From assembly GCA_946478635.1 (NCBI GenBank), contig CAMLCX010000114.1, forward strand, positions 1 through 11,588: a stretch of 11,588 nucleotides of DNA, written 5' to 3'. The notes below the pieces were generated by a model that did not search any database, was not told the DNA's origin, and saw nothing but the letters and a program-made list of their open reading frames with translations. The translations under genes were made by a program, and so were the position numbers. Of the stretch, positions 1-6,840 are shown piece by piece. How positions within the stretch are numbered: the first letter of the stretch is position 1; each line of letters begins with the position of its first letter. This DNA comes from an uncultured Pseudomonadota bacterium. GTDB taxonomy: Bacteria > Desulfobacterota_B > Binatia > UBA9968.

Positions 1-47
1 GAGATCAGAGTGAGTGACTGGAGTTCAGACGTGTGCTCTTCCGATCT
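1..47 (+). other. Illumina adapter/index sequence (assembly artefact)
   Basis: Bases 14-47 are identical, as I remember it, to the 34-nt Illumina TruSeq Read-2 adapter, which ends in GCTCTTCCGATCT. Bases 6-13 (CAGAGTGA) sit where an 8-nt i7 index belongs, and bases 1-5 (GAGAT) match the last bases of the P7 flow-cell primer. The order P7 end, index, Read-2 adapter is that of a library molecule, so this is untrimmed synthetic sequence, not genome. Genomic sequence starts at about 48. Any start codon called here, such as the GTG at 33, is false. Confidence 0.97.
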
Positions 48-797
48 GAAAGCAGTTCTACCTTTACCCGCGCGAGCGCGGGCTACGAGCGCGTCATGGT
101 GCCTGCCGTCTTCGCTGTTTGGGCGAAGGACTTAGTTGAAACCGCTGCGCTCGCTCCGGGCATGCGGGTACTGGATGTGGCGTGCGGGACCGGCATTGTT
201 GCTCGGTTGGCGGCAGCTCAGGTCGGTTCGACTGGGAGTGTAGTCGCTTTGGACGCCAACGAGCCAATGCTCGTGGTTGCCCGCGCGCAGCCGGCGCCAA
301 TGGGGGCACAGATCGAGTGGCGGCAAGGAGACGCGACCAACCTGCCTTTCCCGGATGAACAGTTTGAAAGGGTGCTGTGCCAGCATGGCCTGCAGTACGT
401 GCCGGACCGCGCCGCCGCGCTGCGAGAGATGAAGCGCGTCTTGGCGCCGGACGGACAATTGGCGGTTAGCACCTTCAGCCAGAGCAGCGGCTACCAAATT
501 TTTGAGCGCACTGCGGCGCTGTTTGTCGGGGAGCAAGTGGCGGCCATCATGAGAGAACCATTCGCCCTCTCCGATCGCGATGAACTTTCTCGGCTCATAA
601 AGACCGCGGACCTATCGATCGTGCAGATCCACACAAAGACACTCCCGGCGCATTTTGCCGCCGCCGGTGACTTCATCGAGTATCAGTTAGGTGGTCGTCT
701 TGCCAACGCGGTCAGCACGCTGAGCCCTGATGCTCGCGCATCCATGGTTGCGGCGCTGCACAAGGCATTCGAGCCATATGCGGGCCTGACGGCTTGA
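48..797 (+). CDS. Class I SAM-dependent methyltransferase (Methyltransf_11/UbiE type), 5'-truncated
   Basis: This is the C-terminal 249 residues of a cytoplasmic SAM-dependent methyltransferase of the UbiE/Methyltransf_11 type, which methylates small molecules. Counting from the codon at 48, motif I LDVACGTG is at residues 42-49. An acidic residue ends strand beta-2 (D69 in VVALDAN), and GDATNLPF starts at about residue 94. A post-motif loop LAPDGQLAV follows at about 132-140. The stop is TGA at 795-797. The open frame runs back into the adapter, where a GTG at 33 gives an artificial start, so the real N-terminus is missing. Only a few to a few dozen residues are probably lost, because the usual FxxxAxxYER region is still present (FTRASAGYER). 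It resembles the methyltransferase at 10522, which carries FSQAATIYDR at the same place. The substrate cannot be told from sequence. Confidence 0.9.
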   Translation, partial: ESSSTFTRASAGYERVMVPAVFAVWAKDLVETAALAPGMRVLDVACGTGIVARLAAAQVGSTGSVVALDANEPMLVVARAQPAPMGAQIEWRQGDATNLPFPDEQFERVLCQHGLQYVPDRAAALREMKRVLAPDGQLAVSTFSQSSGYQIFERTAALFVGEQVAAIMREPFALSDRDELSRLIKTADLSIVQIHTKTLPAHFAAAGDFIEYQLGGRLANAVSTLSPDARASMVAALHKAFEPYAGLTA

Positions 798-895
798 TAT
801 TTCCCATGGAAGCTCACGTGGTGATAGCGAGGAAAGGCGCGTGACTTTTTCATCTTTGACTCGCGGGTATTGGCATCGGACTATTTGAGGCTGGC

Positions 896-1792
896 ATGAA
901 TTATCCCGTAGCAATAATGGCGATTGTTTCCGTCCTTGCCGGATGTGCACTGACTCGCCCTGGAACGCCGCAGATAAAGCAGATCGGGATCAATAGTACG
1001 AAGCTTACGTATCAAGAACAGGGGCAAGGCAGGCCGATCGTCTTTGTCCATGGTGCGATCACCGATTACCGCGTATGGGATGGCCAGCGCGAAGCAGTCG
1101 CTGCCCGCAACCGCTTTATCGCTTTGACAATGCGCTACTTCGGCACTGAACCGTGGCCCGATCAAGGCGCGAAGTATTCAACGCAGACCCATACCGATGA
1201 TCTCGTTGCTTTCATTCAAAACTTAAACGCCGGTCCAGTGGACCTCATTGGCTGGTCCTATAGCGGCCCGATCGCTTTGTTGGTCGCCGTGCAGCATCCT
1301 GAACTTGTGCGCAGTCTGTTTCTTGACGAGCCGGCTACACTTGCCTTGGTTACAGATCCAGCCGATCTCAAAGTTGCGACGCAAGATCGCGCAGCCATGG
1401 CCGCTCCTGGCGCCGCAGCGGTCAAAGCCGGTGACATCGCGGGGGCCGTCAAAAGTCTTTTCAATGGGGTAAACGGCCAAGCCGATCTCTTCGATGCCGT
1501 GGCGCCGTCGGTTCGCACGATGCTCCTTGATAATGCGCGAACGTTGCCAATCTCTTTTGCCGCGCCGTCGCCGCCGGCAATCACCTGCGAACAACTCGGA
1601 CGAATCAAGGTGCCGACGACCGTTGCTGTGGGGGAATTGACGCGACCGTTCTATAAGATTGCCGCCGGCTCGGTGGCCCGCTGTATCCCTGGAGCGAAAC
1701 TTGTGGTGATGGCGCAAGGCCGTCACGCCGCGCCGGTGCAAGCGACATCTGCGTTCAACGAGGCGTTACTCCGATTCTTGAGTGGCAATTAA
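896..1792 (+). CDS. Alpha/beta hydrolase, probable lipoprotein
   Basis: A 298-residue alpha/beta-hydrolase-fold protein, probably an esterase or related hydrolase. The N-terminus is a short hydrophobic stretch ending in VLAGC (residues 13-17), a lipobox with Cys17 as the likely lipidated residue; the n-region lacks Lys or Arg, so lipoprotein export is likely but not certain. The oxyanion-hole HG is at 52-53 (VFVHGAITD). The nucleophile elbow is GWSYSG at 119-124, with Ser121 as nucleophile; the second Gly of GxSxG is Ser here, but a Gly follows. His277 in QGRHAAP is the likely catalytic His. The acid is unclear: D144 or E145 in LFLDEP is a candidate, because the usual loop (GELTRPFYK) has no Asp. 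ATG at 896 is preceded by GAGG at 887-890, five bases upstream. It lies 98 bp after the methyltransferase, so cotranscription is possible. Substrate unknown. Confidence 0.88.
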   Translation: MNYPVAIMAIVSVLAGCALTRPGTPQIKQIGINSTKLTYQEQGQGRPIVFVHGAITDYRVWDGQREAVAARNRFIALTMRYFGTEPWPDQGAKYSTQTHTDDLVAFIQNLNAGPVDLIGWSYSGPIALLVAVQHPELVRSLFLDEPATLALVTDPADLKVATQDRAAMAAPGAAAVKAGDIAGAVKSLFNGVNGQADLFDAVAPSVRTMLLDNARTLPISFAAPSPPAITCEQLGRIKVPTTVAVGELTRPFYKIAAGSVARCIPGAKLVVMAQGRHAAPVQATSAFNEALLRFLSGN

Positions 1793-1933
1793 TCGGAGGC
1801 AGGGAGAAAAAAGGAAATTTGAATTAGCGAGTGTGGCTTTCGCTCCAGACGGACGCTAGACAAGGCGGACTGAACGATTGTTCTGAGGTTATCACGGAGC
1901 GTTGAACTATATGAGTGCAGAATCTACGACGCT

Positions 1934-1939
1934 GGGAGG
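1934..1939 (+). promoter_or_regulatory. Ribosome-binding site that fixes the start at 1947
   Basis: GGGAGG, seven bases before ATG 1947, is the best Shine-Dalgarno match in the leader. It makes 1947 a better start than the in-frame TTG at 1902 or ATG at 1911, which would add 15 or 12 residues unlikely to belong to the fold. Confidence 0.75.
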
Positions 1940-1946
1940 CGCCACT

Positions 1947-2948
1947 ATGGAGAGCTCAGTTTCTCGACCCGATACCGTGAACAAGCTGAGAGCATATGCC
2001 GATGCAGCTTTCGCCATGTTGGCGGGTATGCAGCTTGACGTGTTCACGCCGTTGAAGGCCGGTCCCATGACTGTTGAGCAGGTTGCCAGTGCCATTGGCG
2101 TCGGTCCGGCCCGATTACGTCTTCTTTTGTATCATCTCGCTGTTGCCGGGCTGTTGAATGAGGAGAATGGTAAGTTCTCGAATACGCCCGAGGCCACTAA
2201 ATTTCTGGTAAAGAGCAGCCCATCGTATATGGGCAACCGACACGCAGCCATGGCTGGGCGCTGGAGCGCATCGTTCAAGACCGCCGAATCGATTCGTAGC
2301 GGTGTGCCGCAGGCAAAACTTGATTTTTCCAATTCCTCCCCTGCGGAGTTGGAAACGTTTCTGCGCAACATTAACTCCAGCACGGTTACGACAACGCGCG
2401 CGCTGTTGGAGCGATTTGACTTTTCGTCGGTCAAATCACTTGTCGACGTAGGCAGCGGCGGAGGCGGAGTTGCCATCACCATAACGAAGACCTGCCCCCA
2501 CATCACCGCGACCGCCATCGATTTGCCTCAGGTGGCGCCGATTGCGCAAAAGATCGTCGAAGAGGAAGGGGCGGCGGCGCAGGTTAGCGTCGTCGCGGCC
2601 GACGTGTTGAGCGGGCCGCTGCCGGGCGCTTATGACGTCGCGGTTCTGCGGGCGTTCATCCAGGTGTTATCCCCGCAAGATGCGCGAGTAGCACTGAAAC
2701 ATGTCGGCGCCGCCGTCAAGCCAGGCGGTACAATTTATATCATCGGCCAGATTCTCGACGATTCGCGCAGGGCTCCGTTAGAGGCGGTGGGTTTTAATTT
2801 GGCTTTTCTAAACATGTTCGATACCGGCGAGTCCTACACGGAAGGGCAACACCGGGAGTGGTTAGCCGAGGCGGGATTCGTCGATATCGAACGCGCGGAT
2901 TTCATGCTGGTCGATAGCGGGCTGATCACGGCGCGAAAGCCATCATAG
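1947..2948 (+). CDS. O-methyltransferase-family protein (Methyltransf_2 type) lacking the catalytic His
   Basis: A 333-residue protein of the COMT/acetylserotonin O-methyltransferase family. It has an N-terminal winged-helix dimerisation domain (about 10-90) and a C-terminal Rossmann SAM domain (about 145-333). Visible SAM motifs are DVGSGGGG at 167-174, IDLPQV at 191-196 and AADV around D219; KPGGTIYII is at 258-266. The family's catalytic His, seen as IHDW in the paralogue at 3377, is Gln239 here (FIQVLS), so ordinary O-methylation by His-assisted deprotonation is doubtful. It could be a C-methyltransferase, another SAM-using enzyme of the fold, or inactive. I chose ATG 1947 because GGGAGG at 1934-1939 lies seven bases before it. 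In-frame TTG 1902 and ATG 1911 are further upstream and have poorer sites. A hydrolase precedes it and a small-peptide gene follows. Confidence 0.9.
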   Translation: MESSVSRPDTVNKLRAYADAAFAMLAGMQLDVFTPLKAGPMTVEQVASAIGVGPARLRLLLYHLAVAGLLNEENGKFSNTPEATKFLVKSSPSYMGNRHAAMAGRWSASFKTAESIRSGVPQAKLDFSNSSPAELETFLRNINSSTVTTTRALLERFDFSSVKSLVDVGSGGGGVAITITKTCPHITATAIDLPQVAPIAQKIVEEEGAAAQVSVVAADVLSGPLPGAYDVAVLRAFIQVLSPQDARVALKHVGAAVKPGGTIYIIGQILDDSRRAPLEAVGFNLAFLNMFDTGESYTEGQHREWLAEAGFVDIERADFMLVDSGLITARKPS

Positions 2949-3085
2949 CTTGGGGTGAGCAGCAGTACGCCCCGCCCGTGAGTTAAACGCGGCAGGCCCT
3001 ACGTTGTAGCGCCGGACAATGCGGGACGGCAGCCGTGATTAGGAACTGAATGGCTGCATATAAAAAGCATTTGGAGGATCGATAA

Positions 3086-3241
3086 ATGGCAAAGCGAAAA
3101 CCTGGATTGTCGCGAGTCCTTAGCGAAGACAAATCTCACCGCTTTGGCTATGGACGTCAGGGGCAAATCTTCGGTAGAAAACCGCGTGGTAAGGATGAAG
3201 TGGTTCCGCGAGAGAATTATGGAACGCCAGCAGCGGTCTAA
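3086..3241 (+). CDS. Small, highly basic 51-aa protein of unknown function
   Basis: An ATG at 3086 opens a 51-codon frame ending in TAA at 3239-3241. It is preceded by a strong ribosome-binding site, GGAGG at 3073-3077, eight bases upstream. The product starts MAKRKPGLSR and ends ENYGTPAAV. It is rich in Lys, Arg and Gly (for example RFGYGRQGQIFGRKPRGK), has no Cys, no Trp, no signal peptide and no membrane segment, so it should be a soluble, positively charged peptide. I do not recognise the family. It stands alone in the 428-bp gap between two full O-methyltransferase genes and reads in the same direction, so it may be cotranscribed with them. It could be a nucleic-acid-binding peptide, a precursor peptide modified by neighbouring enzymes, or a fast-evolving accessory protein. 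The good RBS and lack of overlap support a real gene; the function is open. Confidence 0.65.
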   Translation: MAKRKPGLSRVLSEDKSHRFGYGRQGQIFGRKPRGKDEVVPRENYGTPAAV

Positions 3242-3376
3242 CGCCAACGAGGACAAACGAAAATGAGGCATTTTCTTGGAACTACGGCAAACAAGCCGGC
3301 GCCGCGTAGCCGAATCCTGTTGAGCATTGGGTCACACATTTCATCACAGATTTGAATCCAAAAGGAAGGCACCGCT

Positions 3377-4384
3377 ATGGGAGAGAACACTCAATCACCA
3401 GCTATGCTCATCCATAAAATGTCCTCTGGTTTTATTCTCTCGCAGGCGCTTTATGTCGTCGCTAAACTTGGTGTTGCTGACTTTATCGGCGACGGGCGGG
3501 CGAGCAGTTCGGATCTCGCGTTGGCCGCTGAGGCGAATGATAAAGTTTTGTATCGGGTCATGCGCGCGCTGGCAGGATTCGGCGTGTTGCATGAAGACGA
3601 AGGCGGGTTCTTCTCCCTTGCTCCCGCCGGCCAATTACTGCGCAGCGATCATCCGCAATCGCTCCGTCACGCGGTGATCTTTCGGTGTGAAGAGAACTAT
3701 GACGCGTTTCGCGCGCTAGCGCATAGCGCGCGCACCGGAGAGAATGCCTTTAAGCACGTGTTTGGCGCGCCGCGGTTCGAGTACCTCAAGTCCCATAACG
3801 AAGCGAATACGAGTTTTCAGGAGGGGATGAAAGCGATTACCAGGGCCGACACCGCAGCCATTTTGAAAGCCTATGATTTTGCAGCATTCAATACTGTCGT
3901 CGATGTCGGGGGGGGCAACGGGGCTCTGTTGTCCGGCATATTGTCGCAGAACCCGCGCTTGGCCGGAATTTTGTTCGACCAGGCGGCGACAGTCGAATTA
4001 GCGCGCGCCGGTGCCGGTGGGAAGCTCGACAATTGCCAATTGGTCGCAGGCGATTTTTTTAACGCAGTACCCGAAGGGGGCGATCTCTACATTCTTAAAT
4101 CCGTTATTCACGATTGGCCCGACGAACCGTCGGTGGCCATTTTCCGCAATTGCCGTCGTGCCATGGGGAGAAACGCCAAACTTCTGGTGATTGACCGAAT
4201 TGTCGGCCAGCCGAACCACGAATCCTACGCGCTGATTGTTGACCTGACGGTTCTGGTAGAGCACGGCGGCCAGGAGCGTCGGCAAAGAGAATTCGAGGCG
4301 CTTTTCGACCAGGTTGGGTTGAAGCTCAATCGCGTGATCGAAACCGAGTCCACCTTTCACATTATGGAAGTCGCGGTAGCGTGA
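3377..4384 (+). CDS. SAM-dependent O-methyltransferase (acetylserotonin/COMT type)
   Basis: A 335-residue canonical member of the Methyltransf_2 family, which moves the SAM methyl group to a hydroxyl, often phenolic, on a small molecule in the cytoplasm. Residues 10-95 form the winged-helix dimerisation domain (FILSQALYVVAKLGVADFI, then VLYRVMRALAGFGVL). The catalytic domain shows DVGGGNG at 176-182, GDFF at 225-228 and the catalytic base His245 in IHDWPDE. The second catalytic region is GGQERRQREFEAL, where E305 matches the family's conserved Glu. Length is typical. ATG 3377 has GGAAGG at 3364-3369, seven bases upstream. It lies in an array with related genes at 1947 and 4480 and looks like the intact, active member. 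A G8 run at 3908-3915 encodes the SAM-binding glycines. The substrate is unknown; similar bacterial proteins tailor polyketides, phenazines, carotenoids and phenols. Confidence 0.93.
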   Translation: MGENTQSPAMLIHKMSSGFILSQALYVVAKLGVADFIGDGRASSSDLALAAEANDKVLYRVMRALAGFGVLHEDEGGFFSLAPAGQLLRSDHPQSLRHAVIFRCEENYDAFRALAHSARTGENAFKHVFGAPRFEYLKSHNEANTSFQEGMKAITRADTAAILKAYDFAAFNTVVDVGGGNGALLSGILSQNPRLAGILFDQAATVELARAGAGGKLDNCQLVAGDFFNAVPEGGDLYILKSVIHDWPDEPSVAIFRNCRRAMGRNAKLLVIDRIVGQPNHESYALIVDLTVLVEHGGQERRQREFEALFDQVGLKLNRVIETESTFHIMEVAVA

Positions 4385-4479
4385 GGACTCTAATCAAGAC
4401 GCGACGATGATTGTGGTTTTATTAATCGAACAAGTTCGGCAAGCGGTGCGACAAGCGCGAACGCCGAAGAACAATTGCG

Positions 4480-4981
4480 ATGAGCGAAGATAATTCCGAG
4501 CAGAGTATCAGCGGTGGTGTTGATCCCAGACATCAAAACCGTATAACTTTGAACAAGCTTTTCTATCAAAGCTATATGATGTTGCGTGCCATCTACACCG
4601 CGGGAGTCCTTGGCATAGCCGACGTTCTTCAAAACGGGCCGATGGATACCAATAAAATTGCTTCAATTGTGGGTGCGAATCCGGATGCCCTCGATCGGTT
4701 GCGTCATGTGCTCGCGAGCGTGGGTGTGTTTACGGAGATTGGACCACGTAGATTTGCCATATCGCCGCTTGCTGCCGCTTTCCGCAGCGATGTGCCCGGC
4801 TCGCTTAAGCCATACATATCCTTGTACGGCGCGGACTTTTCTCGACGCCCAGCGGATAACCTCGTCTGATAGTATCCAAACAGGGCTGTCGGCCTTCGAG
4901 CGTATATTCGGAATGCCTGAGCCACCCTACTTAAAACAGAACTCTGAGATCGCATCCAAGTTTGACGCCGCGACTGGGTAA
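4480..4981 (+). pseudogene. Decayed O-methyltransferase fragment (frameshift, catalytic domain lost)
   Basis: The frame from ATG 4480 encodes 129 residues matching the N-terminal dimerisation domain of the O-methyltransferase family (NKLFYQSYMMLRAIYTAGVL, then DALDRLRHVLASVGVF). It stops at TGA 4867-4869. Reading on in the +1 frame gives DSIQTGLSAFERIFGMPEPP and then LKQNSEIASKFDAATG, the expected next stretch of the family; compare GENAFKHVFGAPRFEYLKSH in the gene at 3377. Dropping one base near T4867 joins the two parts. The joined frame then stops at 4979-4981, and the SAM-binding domain never appears. The frameshift could be a sequencing error, but the missing catalytic half makes this a degraded paralogue. 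The ribosome-binding site is weak. A truncated protein might still dimerise with the neighbouring enzymes. Confidence 0.85.
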
Positions 4982-5134
4982 ATGATCTGCAATCCGTAAA
5001 GCAGTTTGCTAAACAACGAACCGGCTGAGTCGAAATGGCCCAGCGATTTGAATTGTGAGGCCACTAACGCAACGCTGAGCACGACATACAGCCAATTCAC
5101 AGGATCAGTCGCGCTGAAAGGTTGGTGATCGATC

Positions 5135-5926
5135 ATGACATCCAATCTGTTTGATCTTTCCGGGCGCGTCGCACTCGTTGTCGGCGCATCTCGCGGTATA
5201 GGCCGGGCGATCGCTCAGGGTCTCGCGGAAGCGGGCGCGAGCGTTGCGCTGGCTAGCCGCACGGAAGCAGACATTCTTCAGGCTGCTGACGCGATTCGCG
5301 CTCTGGGAGGTCGGGCGGAGGCTTTTAGCGCGGATGTTTCGCGCGTGCCAAACGTTCAAGCTCTGGTGCGCGATGTGCTCGCGCGCATGGGACATGTCGA
5401 TATTCTGGTAAACGTGGCGGGCGTCAATTGTCGCAAGCCGTCGACGGAAATCACCGAAGCGGATTGGGACATGGTGCTCAACCTCAATCTGAAGGCGCTG
5501 TTTTTTACGGCGCAAGCCGTCGGTCGATATTGGCTTGAGACCCGCCGTTTCGCTGCCGAACACAATCGAGGCAAGGGCAAGATCATCAACATCGGCAGTA
5601 TCGCCGGTGAGATGGGCATTCGCCATGTTGCCCCCTATACGGCGAGCAAGCGGGGCGTGCTCGGAGTGACGAGCACCTTGGCTGTCGAGTGGGCGAGCGA
5701 AGGCATCTGCGTTAACTGTCTCGCCCCCGGTTACATTGAAACCGACCTGACGAGAGCACGGTTCGATGATCCGGCCTTCACCACCGCGTTTCACAATCGT
5801 GTGCCAATGGGCCGGCGCGGCTATCCAGCCGACCTCGTAGGAACCGCGGTTTTCCTTGCGGCGCCGGCGAGCGATTATCTCACCGGACAAACAATTGTCG
5901 TCGATGGCGGCTATCGGACCGCGTGA
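5135..5926 (+). CDS. Short-chain dehydrogenase/reductase (SDR, FabG/gluconate dehydrogenase-like)
   Basis: A 263-residue classical SDR, a cytoplasmic NAD(P)-dependent alcohol dehydrogenase or ketone reductase. The cofactor loop is GASRGIG at 17-23, D67 binds the adenine ring region, and NVAG at 93-96 replaces the usual NNAG. The catalytic tetrad is Asn118, Ser155, Tyr168 and Lys172 (YTASK), with PG at 198-199 and the usual C-terminal GQTIVVDGG. Arg20 and Arg42 (ASRT) suggest NADP(H), an inference. Length is typical. The closest named relatives are probably 3-oxoacyl-ACP reductase and 2-deoxy-gluconate or gluconate 5-dehydrogenase, but the substrate cannot be assigned. ATG 5135 has only a modest site (AAAGG, 13 bases upstream). 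It starts a unit with the GNAT gene 35 bp downstream and the molybdoenzyme after that. Confidence 0.92.
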   Translation: MTSNLFDLSGRVALVVGASRGIGRAIAQGLAEAGASVALASRTEADILQAADAIRALGGRAEAFSADVSRVPNVQALVRDVLARMGHVDILVNVAGVNCRKPSTEITEADWDMVLNLNLKALFFTAQAVGRYWLETRRFAAEHNRGKGKIINIGSIAGEMGIRHVAPYTASKRGVLGVTSTLAVEWASEGICVNCLAPGYIETDLTRARFDDPAFTTAFHNRVPMGRRGYPADLVGTAVFLAAPASDYLTGQTIVVDGGYRTA

Positions 5927-5950
5927 ACTTCCGGTCAGGCGCATTAAACT

Positions 5951-5957
5951 AAGGAGG
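5951..5957 (+). promoter_or_regulatory. Strong ribosome-binding site deciding a GTG start
   Basis: AAGGAGG is a full Shine-Dalgarno match four bases before GTG 5962. It supports this non-ATG start for the acetyltransferase and suggests efficient translation within the SDR-GNAT-molybdoenzyme unit. Confidence 0.8.
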
Positions 5958-5961
5958 TAAC

Positions 5962-6825
5962 GTGAACATAGCAATCCGCCCCGCAGTCGCTGATGACGCG
6001 CAAGCTTGTGGACGGATCATTTACGACGCGTTCAAAGGCATTACCGACCGCCATGGATTTCCACCGCATTTTGCCACTGTGGAAGTGGCCATCAAGCGCG
6101 CTAACTTCTGCATAAACCATCCGGCGATTTTCGGCGTAGTCGCAGAGACCGACGGGCAAGTCGTTGGCTCCAACTTCCTTGACGAGCGCGATCCCATTCG
6201 TGGCCTCGGACCGATTACCGTCGATGCGCAGGTTCAGGCGCGCGGCGCAGGCCGCCGCCTGATGGCAGCAGTCCTTGACCGGGCGCGCGGCGCAGCCGGC
6301 GTGCGTCTCGTTCAGGATTCCTTCAACATGCTATCCATATCTCTTTACGCTTCCCTCGGATTCGAGGTCAAGGAGCCGCTTCTGCTAATGAGCGGTAAAC
6401 CAAACGACAAACCTTCTCCTGGAGTGGAGGTTCGACCCCTCAAGAGCGAAGATCTCGACGAGTGTGCGGAGCTATGCAAGAGGGTGCACGGATTTGAACG
6501 CCGCAACGAACTGAAGGACGCGTTGCAGAGTTTGTCGCCTCTGATTGCCCTGCGTGAAGATCACGTTGTGGCGTATGCCGTGGCCGTCACTAGTTCTTCG
6601 CGCAATCACGCTGTGGCCGACACGGACGAAGACATGCAAGCGCTGTTGCTAGGCGCTGCGGCAATCAATGCAGAGCCATTGTCTTTCCTATTGCCGGTGC
6701 GGCAAGCAAGTTTCTTGCGCTGGTGTTTGAGCGAAGGTTTACGGGCCGTCATGCCGATGACGCTGATGGCGAAGGGCAAGTTTCAGAAACCTGAAGGTTG
6801 CTACTTGCCATCGGTCACTTACTAG
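5962..6825 (+). CDS. Tandem-domain GNAT family N-acetyltransferase
   Basis: A 287-residue protein with two GNAT-fold halves. The N-terminal half (about 1-140) is a complete acetyl-CoA-binding GNAT: GPITVDAQVQARGAGRRLM contains the Q/RxxGxG/A pyrophosphate loop (QARGAG, 92-97), and YASLGF at 129-134 is the usual motif B. The C-terminal half (about 155-287, starting VEVRPLKSEDLDECAELCK) has the fold's opening and closing pattern but no QxxGxG loop, so it is probably a non-binding structural or substrate-recognition domain. The acceptor could be an amine or another small molecule. GTG 5962 is chosen because of the AAGGAGG immediately upstream. It sits 35 bp after the SDR and 15 bp before the molybdoenzyme, so it is almost surely in the same operon and may modify or detoxify a shared substrate, or serve a maturation role. 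Confidence 0.9.
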   Translation: MNIAIRPAVADDAQACGRIIYDAFKGITDRHGFPPHFATVEVAIKRANFCINHPAIFGVVAETDGQVVGSNFLDERDPIRGLGPITVDAQVQARGAGRRLMAAVLDRARGAAGVRLVQDSFNMLSISLYASLGFEVKEPLLLMSGKPNDKPSPGVEVRPLKSEDLDECAELCKRVHGFERRNELKDALQSLSPLIALREDHVVAYAVAVTSSSRNHAVADTDEDMQALLLGAAAINAEPLSFLLPVRQASFLRWCLSEGLRAVMPMTLMAKGKFQKPEGCYLPSVTY

Positions 6826-6840
6826 AAGGATGGCATTTTT

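Noticed and set aside
1223..1741. 172-codon minus-strand frame opposite the hydrolase
   Set aside because: Antisense shadow; Arg-rich composition without any motif.
3263..3358. 31-codon frame starting MRHFLGTTANK after the small basic gene
   Set aside because: The ribosome-binding site (GAGGA) is only fair, the length is within chance, and the peptide shows no recognisable pattern.
5105..5974. 289-codon minus-strand frame opposite the SDR gene
   Set aside because: It is the antisense shadow of the SDR, whose own motifs are complete; its Arg/His/Ser-rich translation has no domain pattern.
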